Shown here one piece after another: positions 46,901-59,399 of a stretch of DNA of 64,000 bases. Position 1 is the first letter of the stretch. Each line of letters begins with the position of its first letter. The position numbers were made by a program, and so were the translations under genes. The notes under the pieces were generated by a model that worked only from the letters and a program-made list of their open reading frames with translations, had not been told where the DNA came from and searched no databases. Origin of the DNA: Prinsepia uniflora. Its lineage: Eukaryota > Streptophyta > Magnoliopsida > Rosales > Rosaceae. The DNA lies in assembly GCA_032719365.1 (NCBI GenBank), contig CM064861.1:94934721-94998720 (forward strand). Reading direction: 5' to 3'.

Positions 46901-48770
46901 AAATATAATGTTTCCTTGCTACAGAGCTAGGAGGCTGACCATCTGCCTTGGTTTTACAGCTTTAGTCACGACATTCAACTTAGAGATTGGGATTACTGGT
47001 GCTATTTTAACAAAGCTAGATGGAGACTCTAGAGGGGGAGCAGCTTTGAGTGTTAAAGAGGTTTGTCTGTTGTTGCCTACTAATTTGTCATTCAATTGCT
47101 GCCCATTTAGTCATCATTAAACTTCCCGGACTGCGATGCTAAGAGGAAATGGCTGGTATAGAAAAATCAAGCGTGTTAAAAAACTCAAGAGAAGAAATAC
47201 TCAACCCTTTCTAGAGGAAAAAGCACTTATGATTACGAGTCTAGCCATACTCGTTTATAATATAAGGTTTGCATTCCCCTTAGCATTCGGAGAGGTATAT
47301 TGCATTTTGACATGCCATCATAAGTTCAGTTGAAATGGTTCAGTTCCTGTGATCAAGATGGAGATGTCTCAAGTTTCTTTCTTATTTTGAGTAATTATAG
47401 ATAGTATGACTACCTTTCCTGTTTCTTTCTCTTTCTTAATCAGTTTCGTTTGAACCATTGAAGTATCTGTTCTTGCTAAATAGTTTGGTACTGAATAATA
47501 ACAGGTATCAGGAAAGCCAATCAAGCTTGTCGGGAGAGGAGAGCGGATAGAGGACCTTGAACCTTTTTACCCAGATCGTATGGCAGGACGCATATTAGGA
47601 ATGGGAGATGTTCTCTCATTTGTGGAGAAGGCGCAAGAAGTTGTAAGTGATTTTGTTTTCATTTGTAAGTTTTCCCCATGGGTTGTGTGAGTAATATGTT
47701 AAATATAGTTATGATTGGGTTGTTAATAGATGCGCCAAGAAGATGCTGAAGACTTGCAAAAGAAGATAATGAGTGCAAAGTTTGACTTCAATGACTTTTT
47801 AAAGCAAACCCGTGCTGTTGCACGTATGGGTTCGATGACTCGGGTTCTTGGAATGATCCCTGGTATGGGCAAGGTATGTAAAGCTTGCTTTAAAATTGAA
47901 TGGGTGTTTCAGGGCCATCTCCATGGCTACTTATGAAACCGAAACTTAATATTTTCTAACATCCAACCAGTACATGTTTTTTGGGTTGTATTTAATTCTT
48001 TGAACTTTCGAACTTGTCCAAATGAACAGGTTACTCCTGCACAAATTCGAGAAGCAGAAAAGAGTTTGAAGATAATGGAAGCAATGATTGAAGTAATGAC
48101 CCCTGGTCTGTGATTCTTGCTGACTGAATCTGCCATAGTGTCATGATACTTAAAGCTGCTTCCCATTGTGCTGTGGGTCATTTTCAGCTTTCTAATTCTC
48201 ATTTCTTATCACAGAGGAAAAAGAGAAGCCAGAATTGTTGGCAGAATCCGCCACCAGGAGAAAAAGAGTAGCTCAAGAATCTGGGAAAACCGAGCAACAG
48301 GTATGTGCAGTGAATACCTATGCACAGCATATCGTCCCCGAAAAGAAGGATCGTAGATGTTGAAAAGAAGAGAGAAAGTGAGTTGCTACATTTATTTTAC
48401 CATATGTAGTTAATTATGTCAATATCAGGTGAGCCAACTTGTGGCTCAACTCTTCCAAATGAGGGTTCGAATGAAGAATCTAATGGGTGTGATGGAAGGC
48501 GGAGGATCTATTCCTGCACTCAACAATCTTCAGGAATCCCTTAAAGCTGAACAGAAGGTGCCTCATTTCCCAACCCGAATTCATGCCATTCTAATAATGC
48601 CTGAATAAAATGTATAACCTTGATGCTTGTTTTTACCAATGTTATATGGTTTGGGATTCTTCATTTGTCAGGCTCCTCCCGGTACTGCAAGGCGGAAACG
48701 ACGATCTGATTCGAAGTTTGTTAGCTCGGGATCTCGACCTAGCCCTCGCGGTTTTGGAGGCGGGAACTGA
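43921..48770 (+). CDS. cpSRP54: Chloroplast signal recognition particle 54 kDa protein
   Basis: Fifteen exons: 43921-44103, 44245-44380, 44473-44540, 44624-44725, 44842-44994, 46075-46152, 46270-46395, 46516-46618, 46960-47060, 47505-47642, 47730-47873, 48030-48105, 48215-48300, 48429-48557, 48672-48770. They join in frame to 573 residues. A Ser/Arg-rich transit peptide of about 60-75 residues leads, then the N domain (EVLTKENIVEPMREIRRALL), the G domain with P-loop GLQGVGKTT (194-202), DTAGRLQ (276-282) and TKLDGD (334-339), and a Met-rich M domain. The last exon carries ARRKR (547-551), which in Arabidopsis binds the cpSRP43 chromodomain and sets chloroplast SRP54 apart from the cytosolic form. 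It targets light-harvesting proteins to thylakoids with cpSRP43 and cpFtsY. Confidence 0.96.
45505..45877. repeat. Palindrome, C-tract and 38-bp tandem repeat in cpSRP54 intron 5
   Basis: Three features share the 1.08-kb intron. At 45505-45553, 23-base arms (TAGGATTTAATTCTTGAATT...) are inverted around GTA with one mismatch. At 45592-45615 there is an uninterrupted run of 24 C. At 45791-45877, units starting GGGCACATGGGGTAAAAAGG repeat at 45791, 45830 and (partial) 45868. The palindrome resembles that at 12141-12214, so a small MITE insertion is likely. Confidence 0.75.
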
Positions 48771-49959
48771 GCGAGCACAGCAAGGGGGAAAATTTCAGGT
48801 CAATGAGTTTTGTGCTCGGTATGTGTTACCATTAGCCAGATACGTTTGCGTACATGATAGTGAGTGAGTGTATCAAGCACATTATTGTAAATCCATGATC
48901 CATTGTTGGAGGCCAGCAATACAATTGGTTCACTGTTTCTGTTTACTAATACAATCTGGTTAAGGTTGTTCTTATTATTCTATCTTCAGTAGCTCAAGTG
49001 AACCGAGTTTATTTATGATCATTGATCTAGGTGGCGGCAACTCACACTAAAATGTGGTGTAGAAAAGCACTCAACTATAGTCTCGGGCGGTCTTTGATTA
49101 ATTTAAGGAGTATATTTCGTCTCTTTTTACACCGGATTAGGCTAATGTTCGATAATAATGAAGAAGTAATTGAAATCACTTTTTTAGGGCAAAAATATCA
49201 ATTTATTTCTTTTCCGTGTGTTTGAATTAGTGAGAAATTGAACAAAATTTGTTTAATTTCTATTTGTATCCTAATTTAAAATAGAGGTTACTATGCAATG
49301 GGTGGGGCACGGTGTAACGATTTGAATTTTCTAAAACTAAGAATAAAATCGTTTCAAATTAAAACGTTACGAACGATTCGGTATGGATTGATACGGACGA
49401 TTTAGGAATAATAAAAAATTTATAGTATTTATAGAATATAGAGACGCAACAACACATTCCGAACCAAAACATCTTAAGATTCCTTAATTCAAACATTTAC
49501 AATTTATAGAATCAAACTTTCAAACACTCTAATCAAATTTTCTTCAAACATTTCAATCAAAATATAGAAGACACAACAACATTAGAAATAAAATCAACAA
49601 CAACATTAAAACAAAAAAAACACAGCAACATGTACTAAATTTGCTTCAAACTTTCCAATTAAAATATAAAAACACAGCAATATTATAAATGAAATCAATA
49701 AAATACATCAATTAGAACTCGTTTGGTACGTCATATTGCACTGACTATTTCAATCAAATAAACTAATCTGTCCATCAGATAGACTGATTATTTAGTCAGG
49801 CGTTTAGTGCTCGACCGGATTAAAATGTCGACTATATTATACTGAACGAATTATATTATAGTAGTTGATTTATTTTAATTCATTATTGATATATTATTAT
49901 ATCTATTTATATATTTTATTTTATATTTTTATTATTATGATTATGATATTATGATGATG

Positions 49960-50001
<42 letters not shown>

Positions 50002-50524
50002 CTTTTCAAGATTATTAGTCATCCCACTATTTAATATGGACAATTTGGAGAGTATTATTTTAGCGTGTCTAGATCGTATAAATGCACTCAATCGTATTAA
50101 TTTATACGGTGACTAATTAATACGAGTGGTACCAAACACTGATTTCGTATTATATTATCTTATTCAATCCTTTATACGGCGTACCGAATGTGGACTTAAA
50201 GTATACTTATGTATGTAAGGATATATGATATATTTAAAAATTATTAGAAATAAATATATTTTTAACAGTCTAATTTGAATTTAACGGTTTTTTAAAAATA
50301 AAAAATTCAAAACTAAATCAGTATTAATGTTGCAATTTGAATTATCAACTATTAACTTTTATCCAGTCATAGAACCAAATCATTAAATAAATAGCAGTTT
50401 AAAACAGTTGGATTAAGAGCTTCGGCAGATTTATACCACCTTATGCAGAATTGATAATAAATAAATGTGATAAATAGATTTATCATATTAATGTTTCTAC
50501 GGAAAGGAAAAAAAAAGCCCAATA
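48771..50524. other. Intergenic with MITE-like element and (ATT)n
   Basis: The 3' flank of cpSRP54 comes first. From about 49725 (CTCGTTTGGTACGTC) to about 50195 (GGCGTACCGAATGTGGAC) the ends are imperfectly inverted and the interior is AT-rich, as in MITEs. An (ATT)n microsatellite of about 13 units lies inside at 49960-50001. No gene is seen; the last bases are the leader of the ABC transporter. Confidence 0.45.
49960..50001. repeat. (ATT)n microsatellite
   Basis: About 13 uninterrupted ATT units following a GAT-rich start. It lies in the interior of the MITE-like segment. Confidence 0.95.
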
Positions 50525-53500
50525 ATGTTTCTAATTTCTCTGAGCCGTCCTCCCTCTCCACCTCTCTCCTTCCATCTCAAACGCAAACCCCTACCCGCCA
50601 TTTCCACTCTCCCAAAACTTAAACTTCCGAACAAGCCCTTCCCCAAGTCCCTAAATTCCACCAAGGTCCCATCTCTTCTCCCCGCCACCTCAAAATCCCA
50701 AAATCACCTTCCTTTTTCTAAAACCTTCCACTCCCTCACTTCTCTCAAACCCTTCGTTCTCTCCCAGTACAGGCCAATCCTCTTGGGCTGGCTCTGTAGC
50801 CTCCTCTCCGTCTACTCTCTCTCCAAAACCGTCCCCAAAATGGGAAAATTCTCCGCCTTTATCGGGAATTTGGATCCCATCACATTGAAAAATGAGGGCT
50901 TGGCCATGGGTGTCCTGGTCCTTGTCAGACTTGTTGCCGTGTATTGGCAGCAAGCATTTCTCTGGGACGCGGCGTTGAATGCCGTGTACCAGGTTCGGGT
51001 TTGCGTGTTCAAGAAGGTTCTGGCGAGGGACATGGATTTCTTCGAAGGTCCCGGTGGTGTTTCCAGTGGAGATATTGCTTATAGGATTACTGCTGAGGCC
51101 TCGGATGTTGCTGACACTGTCTGTGCTCTTCTCAATGTGAGTAAAGTGTTCAACTTTTAAATTCTTGCATTGCTAAAGTGACTATTTTAGTGGGTTGATT
51201 ATTTGTGTTTGATTGTTTTTATAAATGGCAGACCACTGTACCTAGTGCTTTGCAGTTGTTTGCCATGGCTGCACAGATGTTGGCTATCAGCCCGTTGCTA
51301 TCTTTGATTTCAGCTTTGGTGAGGAACTTATGTTTTTGCTTTAAACTTTTGATCACCTAAAATCATTGCTTATGTATGGTCTTTGTTTGTGGGTTTGTAT
51401 CATTGTGTTTAGTGTTTTGGATGATGGGTAGGTGATTCCATGTATGGCTTTTATCATTGTCAGTCTTGGTGAGAAACTCCGGAAGATATCGAACAAGTCC
51501 CATCTTACCGTTGCTGCTGTCTCTGCTTATCTTAATGAGGTATATTTTGCTTTCTGTACCTCCTCCATCATTAGCTGGCTGATTGTAATCATTTCTTGTA
51601 TTGTTGCATTTTAGGTCCTCCCTGCGATTATTTTTGTGAAAGCAAACAATGCAGAGGTGTGTGAGAATGCTAGGTTTAGCAAGCTTGCTGAAGCCGACCT
51701 TTCTGGACATTTGAGAAAGAAGAAAATGAAGGCGCTTATTCCTCAGATTGTACAGATTATATATTTCGGGGTGTTATTTGTTTTATGTGCTAGTTCACTG
51801 GTGTTTGCTAGTGATACTTTCGACAGCTGTGGCGTGGTTTCTTTTGTAACGGCATTGGTTTTCCTGATTGAGCCAATTCAGGTAATATTATGTGGTACAA
51901 ATAACTTCTGCCCTTCTAAACTTTGTCTGTGTTTAAAATCTTAGATCATATTCCTTACCTTTCTTAACTTGGATAGAGTATAAGTATTGGAGGTTGTCTT
52001 TAATATTTAGAGCATTTCCTAATAGATCTGCTTTGTTCTTTTTGTGAAATGAAAATAGTTTCAGTAATCTCTTAATAGCTTATCCCTGTAGTTGTCGTAA
52101 GCATTGTCCCTTATGGATATTATTATTGTTCAGCTGTTGAGGAGCTGTCTTAAGTTATCAATCTGAATGTGAATAATCACGCAGGGTTTTGGAAAAGCAT
52201 ACAATGAGTTGAAGCAGGGAGAACCCGCTATTGAACGCCTATTTGACCTGACTAGATACAAATCAACGGTATTTTTTTTTCTAACTAGAAAAAACTAGAA
52301 GAAATCAATGGTGAATATATAGGGTTTATTCGTTTATCTGTATTTCAATATTTAATACACAAAAATGTAAGTTTATTTGAATATATTATTGAACACAGAT
52401 AAAGGAAAAGCCAGAGGCTGTTGATTTAGACCACGTTACAGGAGAGGTCAAAATCTGTGATGTATCGTTTAAATACAGGGACAATATATCTTGTGTTTTT
52501 AATGGATTGAATGTGCATATTAAAGCTGGAGAGACAGTTGCTCTTGTCGGGCCTTCTGGAGGAGGAAAGACCACCCTTGTAAAGCTACTTCTTCGGCTTT
52601 ATGATCCTTCATCCGGTGAGCTCTTTGGAGTCATAATTAATTGACTCTCTTTCATGAGCTCTTTGGAGTCAAAACCAAGGGATTTCTGCAAAAATTCTGA
52701 ACACTTTGTTCACCTTTGGAAATGGAGTTTTTCATTGAGTGTTCATATAATAATTTCTTATTTTTACAGGTTGTATACTTATTGATAACCAAAACATCCA
52801 AAGCATCAAGTTGACAAGTTTGAGGAGACACGTTGCCCTGGTTTCCCAGGATTTAGTGAGTGGCCTATCGCCATTTCTTTCTGTGTCTCTCGTTCTTTTT
52901 TCCAAACACATCACTGCAAATTCTGCTTGAAAAGGTTCTGATGCTTAGAAAACTCCTCTTTGTAATTACTTACAAGCTTGATATGGGAACTTCCTAAGTT
53001 TGGAAACTATTCTTTCTTCTTTTATTTTAATAATTTTTCATGAATTTTTATTTGGAAAAATCATAATACACTATCTTGACTACTATGAATTTTTGCTAGA
53101 CACTATTTTCAGGAACAGTTGCTGAAAATATTGGATATAGGGATCTGATGAAAAAAATTAACATGGAGAGAGTAGAGGAGGCAGCACGAACTGCAAACGC
53201 AGATGAATTCATCAGAAATCTCCCTGAAGGATACAAAACCAACATAGGACCGAGAGGCTCAAGTTTGAGTGGAGGTCAGAAGCAAAGGTGAAGCAGCCCT
53301 GATCTCAACATTGACATATAGCATTCTTGCTTGGCTGAAAAGTTTGCTAATAAACTTCATAGCTTGCGCTTCTCTAATGCAGACTAGCTATTGCAAGGGC
53401 ACTCTATCAAAACTCTTCGATATTGATTTTGGATGAAGCTACTTCGGCTTTAGATAGCCAGTCTGAGTTATTGGTTCGACAAGCTGTTCAACGCTTGATG

Positions 53501-53756
53501 GAAAAGCATACGGTAAGGTCTTGCATCTGGATCTGTTTGCTTGTGTACAAGTGTGACATTTCCGCTTATTTATTGTTTTCAAGATGAGCTTTCTATATGC
53601 TTGCTTGCTTGTTAACAGGTCCTGGTGATTGCTCATCGGTTGGAGACGATTCTGATGGCCAAACGAGTATTCCTTTTAGATGATGGAAAACTTGAAGAGG
53701 TAAGCCACTCGAGTCTTTTGGGTAGTCCAATGTGTGCCACAGGGCTAGTGATTTGA
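50525..53756 (+). CDS. ABCB29: ABC transporter B family half-transporter, ABCB29-like
   Basis: Ten exons: 50525-51136, 51232-51318, 51432-51539, 51615-51881, 52185-52268, 52399-52615, 52770-52855, 53100-53287, 53383-53512, 53619-53756. They give 638 residues, half-transporter size. The first 75 residues are Pro/Ser/Lys-rich without acidic residues, consistent with a chloroplast transit peptide. A transmembrane domain follows (hydrophobic segments about 82-100, 127-145, 205-250, 300-350). The nucleotide-binding domain has Walker A GPSGGGKTT (437-445), signature LSGGQ (543-547), Walker B ILILDEATSALD with E568, and H-loop His599 in VIAHRL. The last exon runs through a GT after LEE without splicing and ends TGLVI. 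Two chains should pair. The substrate is unknown. Arabidopsis ABCB29 is the relative I recall and lies near cpSRP54 there as well. Confidence 0.93.
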
Positions 53757-54375
53757 TTTATGGTGACAAAGTAGTGGGATATGAAACTGGCATGAAATAT
53801 TGGGTTTGAGACAAGAAACTGGCTTTGATCTTTGGTAACGTGGTATGAAGGGATGTTAGGGGTCGGAAATAACTAGAAATCTTCTTTGTAGCTAAGGGTG
53901 ATAATAATGAAAATAGAATAAGAATTTTGATGTTTTAATCAAAATCTCTAAGATTTACTAAAAATTGTGACTTATAGCCCGCAATTTTCGTGAAAAATAA
54001 TTCCATTGAGATTTTGCAAAATACTTAAATGCACATAAACCAAACTATTATAAGCTAATGAAAATTCGTATCATAATCTAGAATTTTTTTTGTCAACTTC
54101 AAAATAGTTTATACGGTAATGAGAATATAAATAGAATAAGGATTTTGATGTTTTCAGTTGAAATTTCAAAAAACGACAATTATTTTATGTATATTTTTTC
54201 GATTTCTGCAAAATTATAAAATAGTTTTTTATTTGACTAATGTCGCCCCACTATAAGCTTATGAAAGTTTATGTGGTGATATTCTTTATATTTCTTGATC
54301 TCTGAAATCACCTTCGGACCTCGAATCCTCGAATGGATCAAATACAACATAACAAGAAATAGAGAGCATTGCTCC
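53757..54375. other. 3' flank of the ABC transporter, AT-rich
   Basis: Non-coding. Short words such as AGAATTTTGATGTTTT and CTAATGAAAATTCGTAT recur in diverged form between 53925 and 54270, suggesting an old internal duplication. No gene is seen. Confidence 0.4.
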
Positions 54376-55261
54376 CTACCTTACCGTTCTTCTATGTCCG
54401 TCTTCCTTAAAGACAAGTGTGGCGCTGGAAGCCATCTTGCTTTTCTTTAACGTCTTCTGCGCAGACTGCTGATAAGGTGAATGAACAATCGTCATCTTGT
54501 TTAAATTCTGAGCATGCTCGAGGACATACTTGGCAAACTGAACTCCATTCCATCCCTCACACAGCTCTATTGTTGCCTCCTTAAGTTGAGGAATAAAAGA
54601 AAACTTATGCAATCGACAATACCCAACATTAAACCCAGAACACTGTAAGTCAGGGAAAATATCAACAAGCAACAGAGACCTCAAGGATCCACAAACAAAG
54701 ACAGTGAGGGTGCTTTAAGTATCTTAAAGCCCTGGTTCAGCAACAGAGACCTCAAAGATCCACAAAGAAAGACGAAACTCGGAAACAAATAAGGAGGAAC
54801 CAAACATACCCTAACATTGAGCTCAAGAACTTCAACATTACACCTTGCAGCATTGTGGATCCATGTCATTACTCGAGACATCAAATCAAGGCTTGGTTTT
54901 TCGCCTAGATGGTAATTCTTCCAACAAATACGAAGCCTTTGTATCTTACTAACCCCGCGAAGAGCCAGGTACCCTATCCATAAACCGCAGCAACTCTAAC
55001 CGCTTATCATCGGTGTCATAATTTGCATCAGAAAATCCATCAAAATCCACTGAAGGAGTTGAGAGATAAAGTTTCTCTACATCGTTTGGACGCGCAGCCA
55101 AAACGGGTGAGATCTTTCATATCAAGAAAGGAAAGAGTGTTATGAGCAACTTGGTCCGGAAGATCGCTAAACCAGTCTATCATAGCCATCCGCCTATTAC
55201 AAGTTATAACAGCTCCTGCGTCCTGGTAACTTCCCGAAGCTTCCATTATAAACCCAGCCAA
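54376..55261 (-). pseudogene. F-box/FBD-LRR pseudogene A
   Basis: From 55261 downwards: an F-box (MIDWFSDLPDQVAHNTLSFL, then DMKDLTRFGCASKRCR), a frame change just after RCRE, EKLYLSTPSVDFDGF, another frame change near 54975, then MSRVMTWIHNAARCNVEVLE and the LRR segment FLCGSLRSLLL. The remaining LRR part is missing. A second GSLRSLLL follows at once and leads straight into the C-terminal FBD part (NVGYCRLHKF, ATIELCEGWNG, KYVLEHAQNLNKM), ending at 54376. The gene is thus an internally deleted, frameshifted copy of the layout seen at 56828-58514. Intact relatives are substrate adaptors of SCF ubiquitin ligases. Confidence 0.8.
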
Positions 55262-56827
55262 ATTATTATACTCTAATCAGCGATATTTTACAAAATTCAT
55301 AAACCTATACACTGTGACATCATCGAAATCATTTCAACGCTGAACTGAGCCCAAGTAAAGAAAAGTAGTATTCTTGACACATACCCAGATTACTAAAAGA
55401 ATGGGTTGATGAGATGAGCTCCATCTTCCTTGGCCTTCTGAATATTCACGAATGGGATGAATGGCCAGCTACCCTCCCCAAGTCCGAGCACAGGAAACCC
55501 TGATTTTGTTTTGGGGATTTCTCGAAATCACAATCGTACTTGGGTTTATATTGGCTTCTGAGTCTTGACCCAACAAACATAAGAATGATTTTGGGTCTGT
55601 CCATGGACCATGGGCTTTTCGTGAGCCGGCCACCATATCAAACATATAGAAATCATTGTTTTTTGAACAGGTGATATAAATGGCATTCAATTCGTGTTAA
55701 TAACATAAGAACGCCTATAACGAATGAAGTCAGATCACGTTCTGTATAAAAAGTTGATACGCTTATCATTTTTGGCAAATTACATTAGGTCGTACATCCA
55801 AATTTCATTAACTACAACGAGAAGGTGATATAGTAGATGACAGACTAGGTGAAAACCTCCCAACCACTGTTCAATTATTGATCTAACTATTGGTCGCTGC
55901 GATTTTTTTCGGATATCCCATTGGGGGCAATGAGATTAGTCTGACATTATTAATATGTCGTGAGAAACCTCCAGCTTGGAAAAGAATAAAATAAAACCAA
56001 CATGTCGTGAGAAACCTCCATTGAATCTAATTATTATCTAATGTACCCTTAGAGGTATCAAATATCCATAGTGAAAAATGGAAGTTGGAAACTACGTAAG
56101 CCAAGATGCTCAAGAACACTAATGAATAGCAGTCATTCTTAAGAAAGCGGACAAGAAAACCAGCTAATGTAACATCCGAAAGAAATTCTTAACAAACTTC
56201 AGAACAAACACAATCGTTGTCGCTTAAACTCTGAAGCAGAACTGATCTTAAAAATAGCCACAATGATCACGTTCTGAGTATGGTTCAGATGATCGCAGGA
56301 ACAACTCTCAAAAATAGAAAAACAACGTTCTTTGTTCTCAGTATGCATCCTCCTTGGAGTAGAATATGGCAAAGGCCAACTTCTAGGTACTACCAAACCT
56401 GTATTTTTTAATGCCATCCAAATCCAGAAGTGAATCGACTATGAAGAAAATATGAAACAGATTCAATGTATTAATAGCTCGTAGTGCTTTTGAAATCCAT
56501 TTGTTTTCTGCATTTTCCTTGATTAAATCCAGCATAGACGAATTATAATAAAATAAGTAACTAGTTAAGCTTTGTTATCAAACCCGAATCCCTATCTAAA
56601 TAAACAAAGGGACCCTAAAACCAAAGCCTTCTCAAACATGCATACTCTAATACAGTAGTACAAAGTAAACAATGTTGTCAAACAAACTCTTCTAAATTCC
56701 AAAAGAAATGGTGAGAAAGTTTCCCCACGATGCATCTGTCATCATTCAATCAAAGATTTTCATAAATACAAGATAAATAACTAAAAGAAAATGGCAATGG
56801 AGCGTCTTTACCTTCTTCCTCTTAGCA
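55262..56827. other. Intergenic between F-box loci
   Basis: No gene supported. A minus-strand frame at 55469-55690 contains FYMFDMVAGSRKAHGPW and could be a fragment of an unrecognised coding region. The words ATGTCGTGAGAAACCTCCA occur twice (55953-55972, 56000-56019). Confidence 0.35.
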
Positions 56828-58514
56828 TTAAGATTTTCGTGAACAATGATTTACGCACAGTTTCTTCAAATTCTCAGCAGTCTCGATCATATACTTGGTT
56901 AAATTCATTCCATTAGGCTCTTCATCATAGAGGTAAATGGTAAGATCCTCAAGCTTATCAAAAGAAAGGTCATGCATCTTCCAGTATCCCACATCAAAGC
57001 CCGATGTCTTCAAAGGAAACAAGGCAAGCAGCAAATGAAGAGATTCAGCAAGAAAAAAAGAAAAGGGAAAATGAAAACCAAAGACAACTGCGTAATTGGA
57101 ATGAATGTTGCTGAGGATTAAGCAATTACACAGACATTAACTTACATTAGACTCTGGGTCGTCCTTGTCTGGCTTAGACATTATCTTTAAAGAACGCAAA
57201 TCTGGCATTCCTTTAAAAAGAAAGGCCAAAGCTGGGACTAACTCATCAGCAAAACTTCCGAAATTCAAAAACAGATAATGAACATTATCCATTGGTACCG
57301 GCATGGATCCTTCCCGAAACATAGCCTACAATGTCATAAATCATGTTTCTCATTTACTTTTCTTTACAGCAAAACATAGCATGAATCTGAATTGTTAATC
57401 CATCGTTCAAGTTTACAACAATACTGATACCTGAGAAAAATAGCTAAAGCATATATTCCAATATCAAAGAAACAGTAAACATTAATTTAAATGCAAAGAA
57501 AAAAAAATCACGAGCAATAATATTCTGAATGGTTTCAGCTCACTTTACCTTAATGGTCCTTTCGTTAAGAAAAAGCTTCTTCACTGCAGATAAACAGCAA
57601 AGAACTTCAGACACGCTGCCAACAAGATCCTGTTTAGGATCCAGAAAAATGATCGCTTCCTGTACGGACTCTAATTTTCCAAGATTCTGGTGATTCATCA
57701 TATTGCCGTTCCAAGTCAAATATCTAAGATTTGGGGCAATGATATTTATCGATTTGTTGCTAGGTGAATCAACCAACCAGTCAATAACTACTTTTTCAAG
57801 TTTCTCAGCTGAGATTTTGATTAGGTCAGTTGAATCGCCACCATCAAATCTAAACATTTCCAAACTAGAGCTTTCAATGATGATCTTTCTCGCAAAAATT
57901 TCTTGAAGAATTAATTCCTGAATGAATTTGCAGCAACATGAAATCCATTTGAAAAACTTCTTTTCTATTGTACCATACTTCAACTCCAAGTATACGAGAT
58001 TAGAGGCAAAAGAGAAGGAAGGAGCTATAATACTCATATAACTGGCATCCACCGTTAGAGACATCAAAGATTTACAAAGAAAGAAGGAAGTTGGAAACTC
58101 CATACACCAAGCATACCTATCATCAAAGTCAAGTTCAAGCTCTTCAACATTGCAACCCAAGGCATTGTAGACCCATGACATGATTCGAAAATACTCATCG
58201 TCACAACAATATTGTTCTTCGCTTTCTATATCGTGAGGAAGCCAACGAACACGAAAGTACACTATCTTATTACTACCGCGACGAAAGAAGAACCTATCCA
58301 AACAATTAAACAAATCCTTCCGTTTATCACAAGTGGAAACAAGTGCGGGGGGAAAGTCAAAATCCAATAATGCAGCGGACATATACAACTCTCTGCATCG
58401 TTTCGACACACAGCCGAAACGGGCAAGGTGTGTGATTTTAAGGAAGGAAAGAATGTGTTGGGCAACTTCGTCCGGAAGAAGACTGATTCTATCAATCATC
58501 ATGTGTACTATCAC
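56828..58514 (-). CDS. F-box/FBD/LRR-repeat protein B
   Basis: Three minus-strand exons, 58514-57549, 57325-57146 and 57007-56828, all in phase 0, give 441 residues. The F-box is near the N-terminus (ISLLPDEVAQHILSFLKITH, then RFGCVSKRCRELY). A central region of degenerate leucine-rich repeats follows (VEELELDF, LVYLELKYG, FIQELILQ, NLRYLTWNGN), and the last exon holds the FBD-like end (DVGYWKMHDLSF, YMIETAENLKKL). The F-box binds SKP1/ASK in an SCF E3 ligase and the LRR part chooses the target, which is unknown. It is the only intact member of the local cluster. It may be conditionally expressed or itself decaying; the C-terminus stops early after KKLCVNHCSRKS compared with copies A and C. 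Confidence 0.82.
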
Positions 58515-59101
58515 TTCATACAGTACGCTAATTCTATCACATCATCAATCAAATTCATTCTTCGCGCAAATGTAGATAAAGGTATTCTGGTACGTACCAA
58601 TTCTAGCACCAAACGGGAATTCGAGCTTACTGAGGCTGGTAGGAGAATGTCCGAGCCAAACTGGGTGGATGCTTAATCGTCTGATCTTCCTTGGTCCTAC
58701 AGGCTCTGGAATCTGATGAAATCGAAGAACAGCGTCACAGAGAACCCTAATTTTACACTTTGGTGTTTCGATGAAGAAGAAGCAAATGCATTTGCGAAAG
58801 CATATTTATTATGGAAATTAATTAGCGAATGGCTCCTGCCAGAAAAATGAAAAAAAAAAAAATATTAGAAAATGGGTCGGATTCGGTTGACGGGGGATTC
58901 TGAAAGTGCACACCACTAACAAACCGCTAACAAACATTTGAAGAGTGCACACCACTTTCCACTATTCAAGTCGGGACTCAGTTTTTGAGAGGATGCTCGA
59001 AATTCTTTAGTCTCTGTATGCGGAACTCTTTTTCTTTTTTCCTATTGAGTTTCTTTCTGGAAAGATTTTTTAACAATACAGCATTATACACATTTTGTTC
59101 T
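58515..59101. other. 5' flank of F-box gene B
   Basis: Probable promoter and leader of the minus-strand F-box gene. An A-rich run lies at 58849-58862. A direct repeat with GTGCACACCACT occurs near 58908 and 58944. No gene is seen. Confidence 0.4.
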
Positions 59102-59205
59102 ATATCGGTCTTCCTTAAAGACGAGTGTGGCGCTGGAAGCCATCTTGCTTTTCTTTAACATCTTCTGCACCGACCGCCGATTAGGTGAATGAATAATCGT
59201 CATCT
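59102..59205 (-). pseudogene. Relic of an F-box/FBD gene C-terminus
   Basis: About 100 bases closely match, on the same strand, the 3' end of pseudogene A near 54395-54500: GTCTTCCTTAAAGAC, then GTGTGGCGCTGGAAGCCATC. On the minus strand it encodes the tail with MASSATLVF. It shows that a further F-box copy once stood here. Confidence 0.75.
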
Positions 59206-59399
59206 TCCTTGAAGGTCACATTTTGTTGCCTTTCAGTTGTTAGTGAGGTAGTAAGAGATAATTGTGTTGGCTGCTGTAAAGGATAAATGTGCAGGGATAA
59301 ATATGTTTGTTGTCCTAGTGTAAAGGATAATTGTGTTGTTTGTTGTTGTAAGGGATAAATATGCTTCATGAATGTGTGGCCATAAAATTCTATTTGTGA

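Noticed and set aside
55469..55690. Minus-strand frame containing FYMFDMVAGSRKAHGPW
   Set aside because: The composition looks protein-like, but I cannot place it in a family or connect it with other exons; left as a possible fragment only.
56199..56417. 72-codon minus-strand frame downstream of F-box gene B
   Set aside because: No domain, and position fits 3' flanking DNA.
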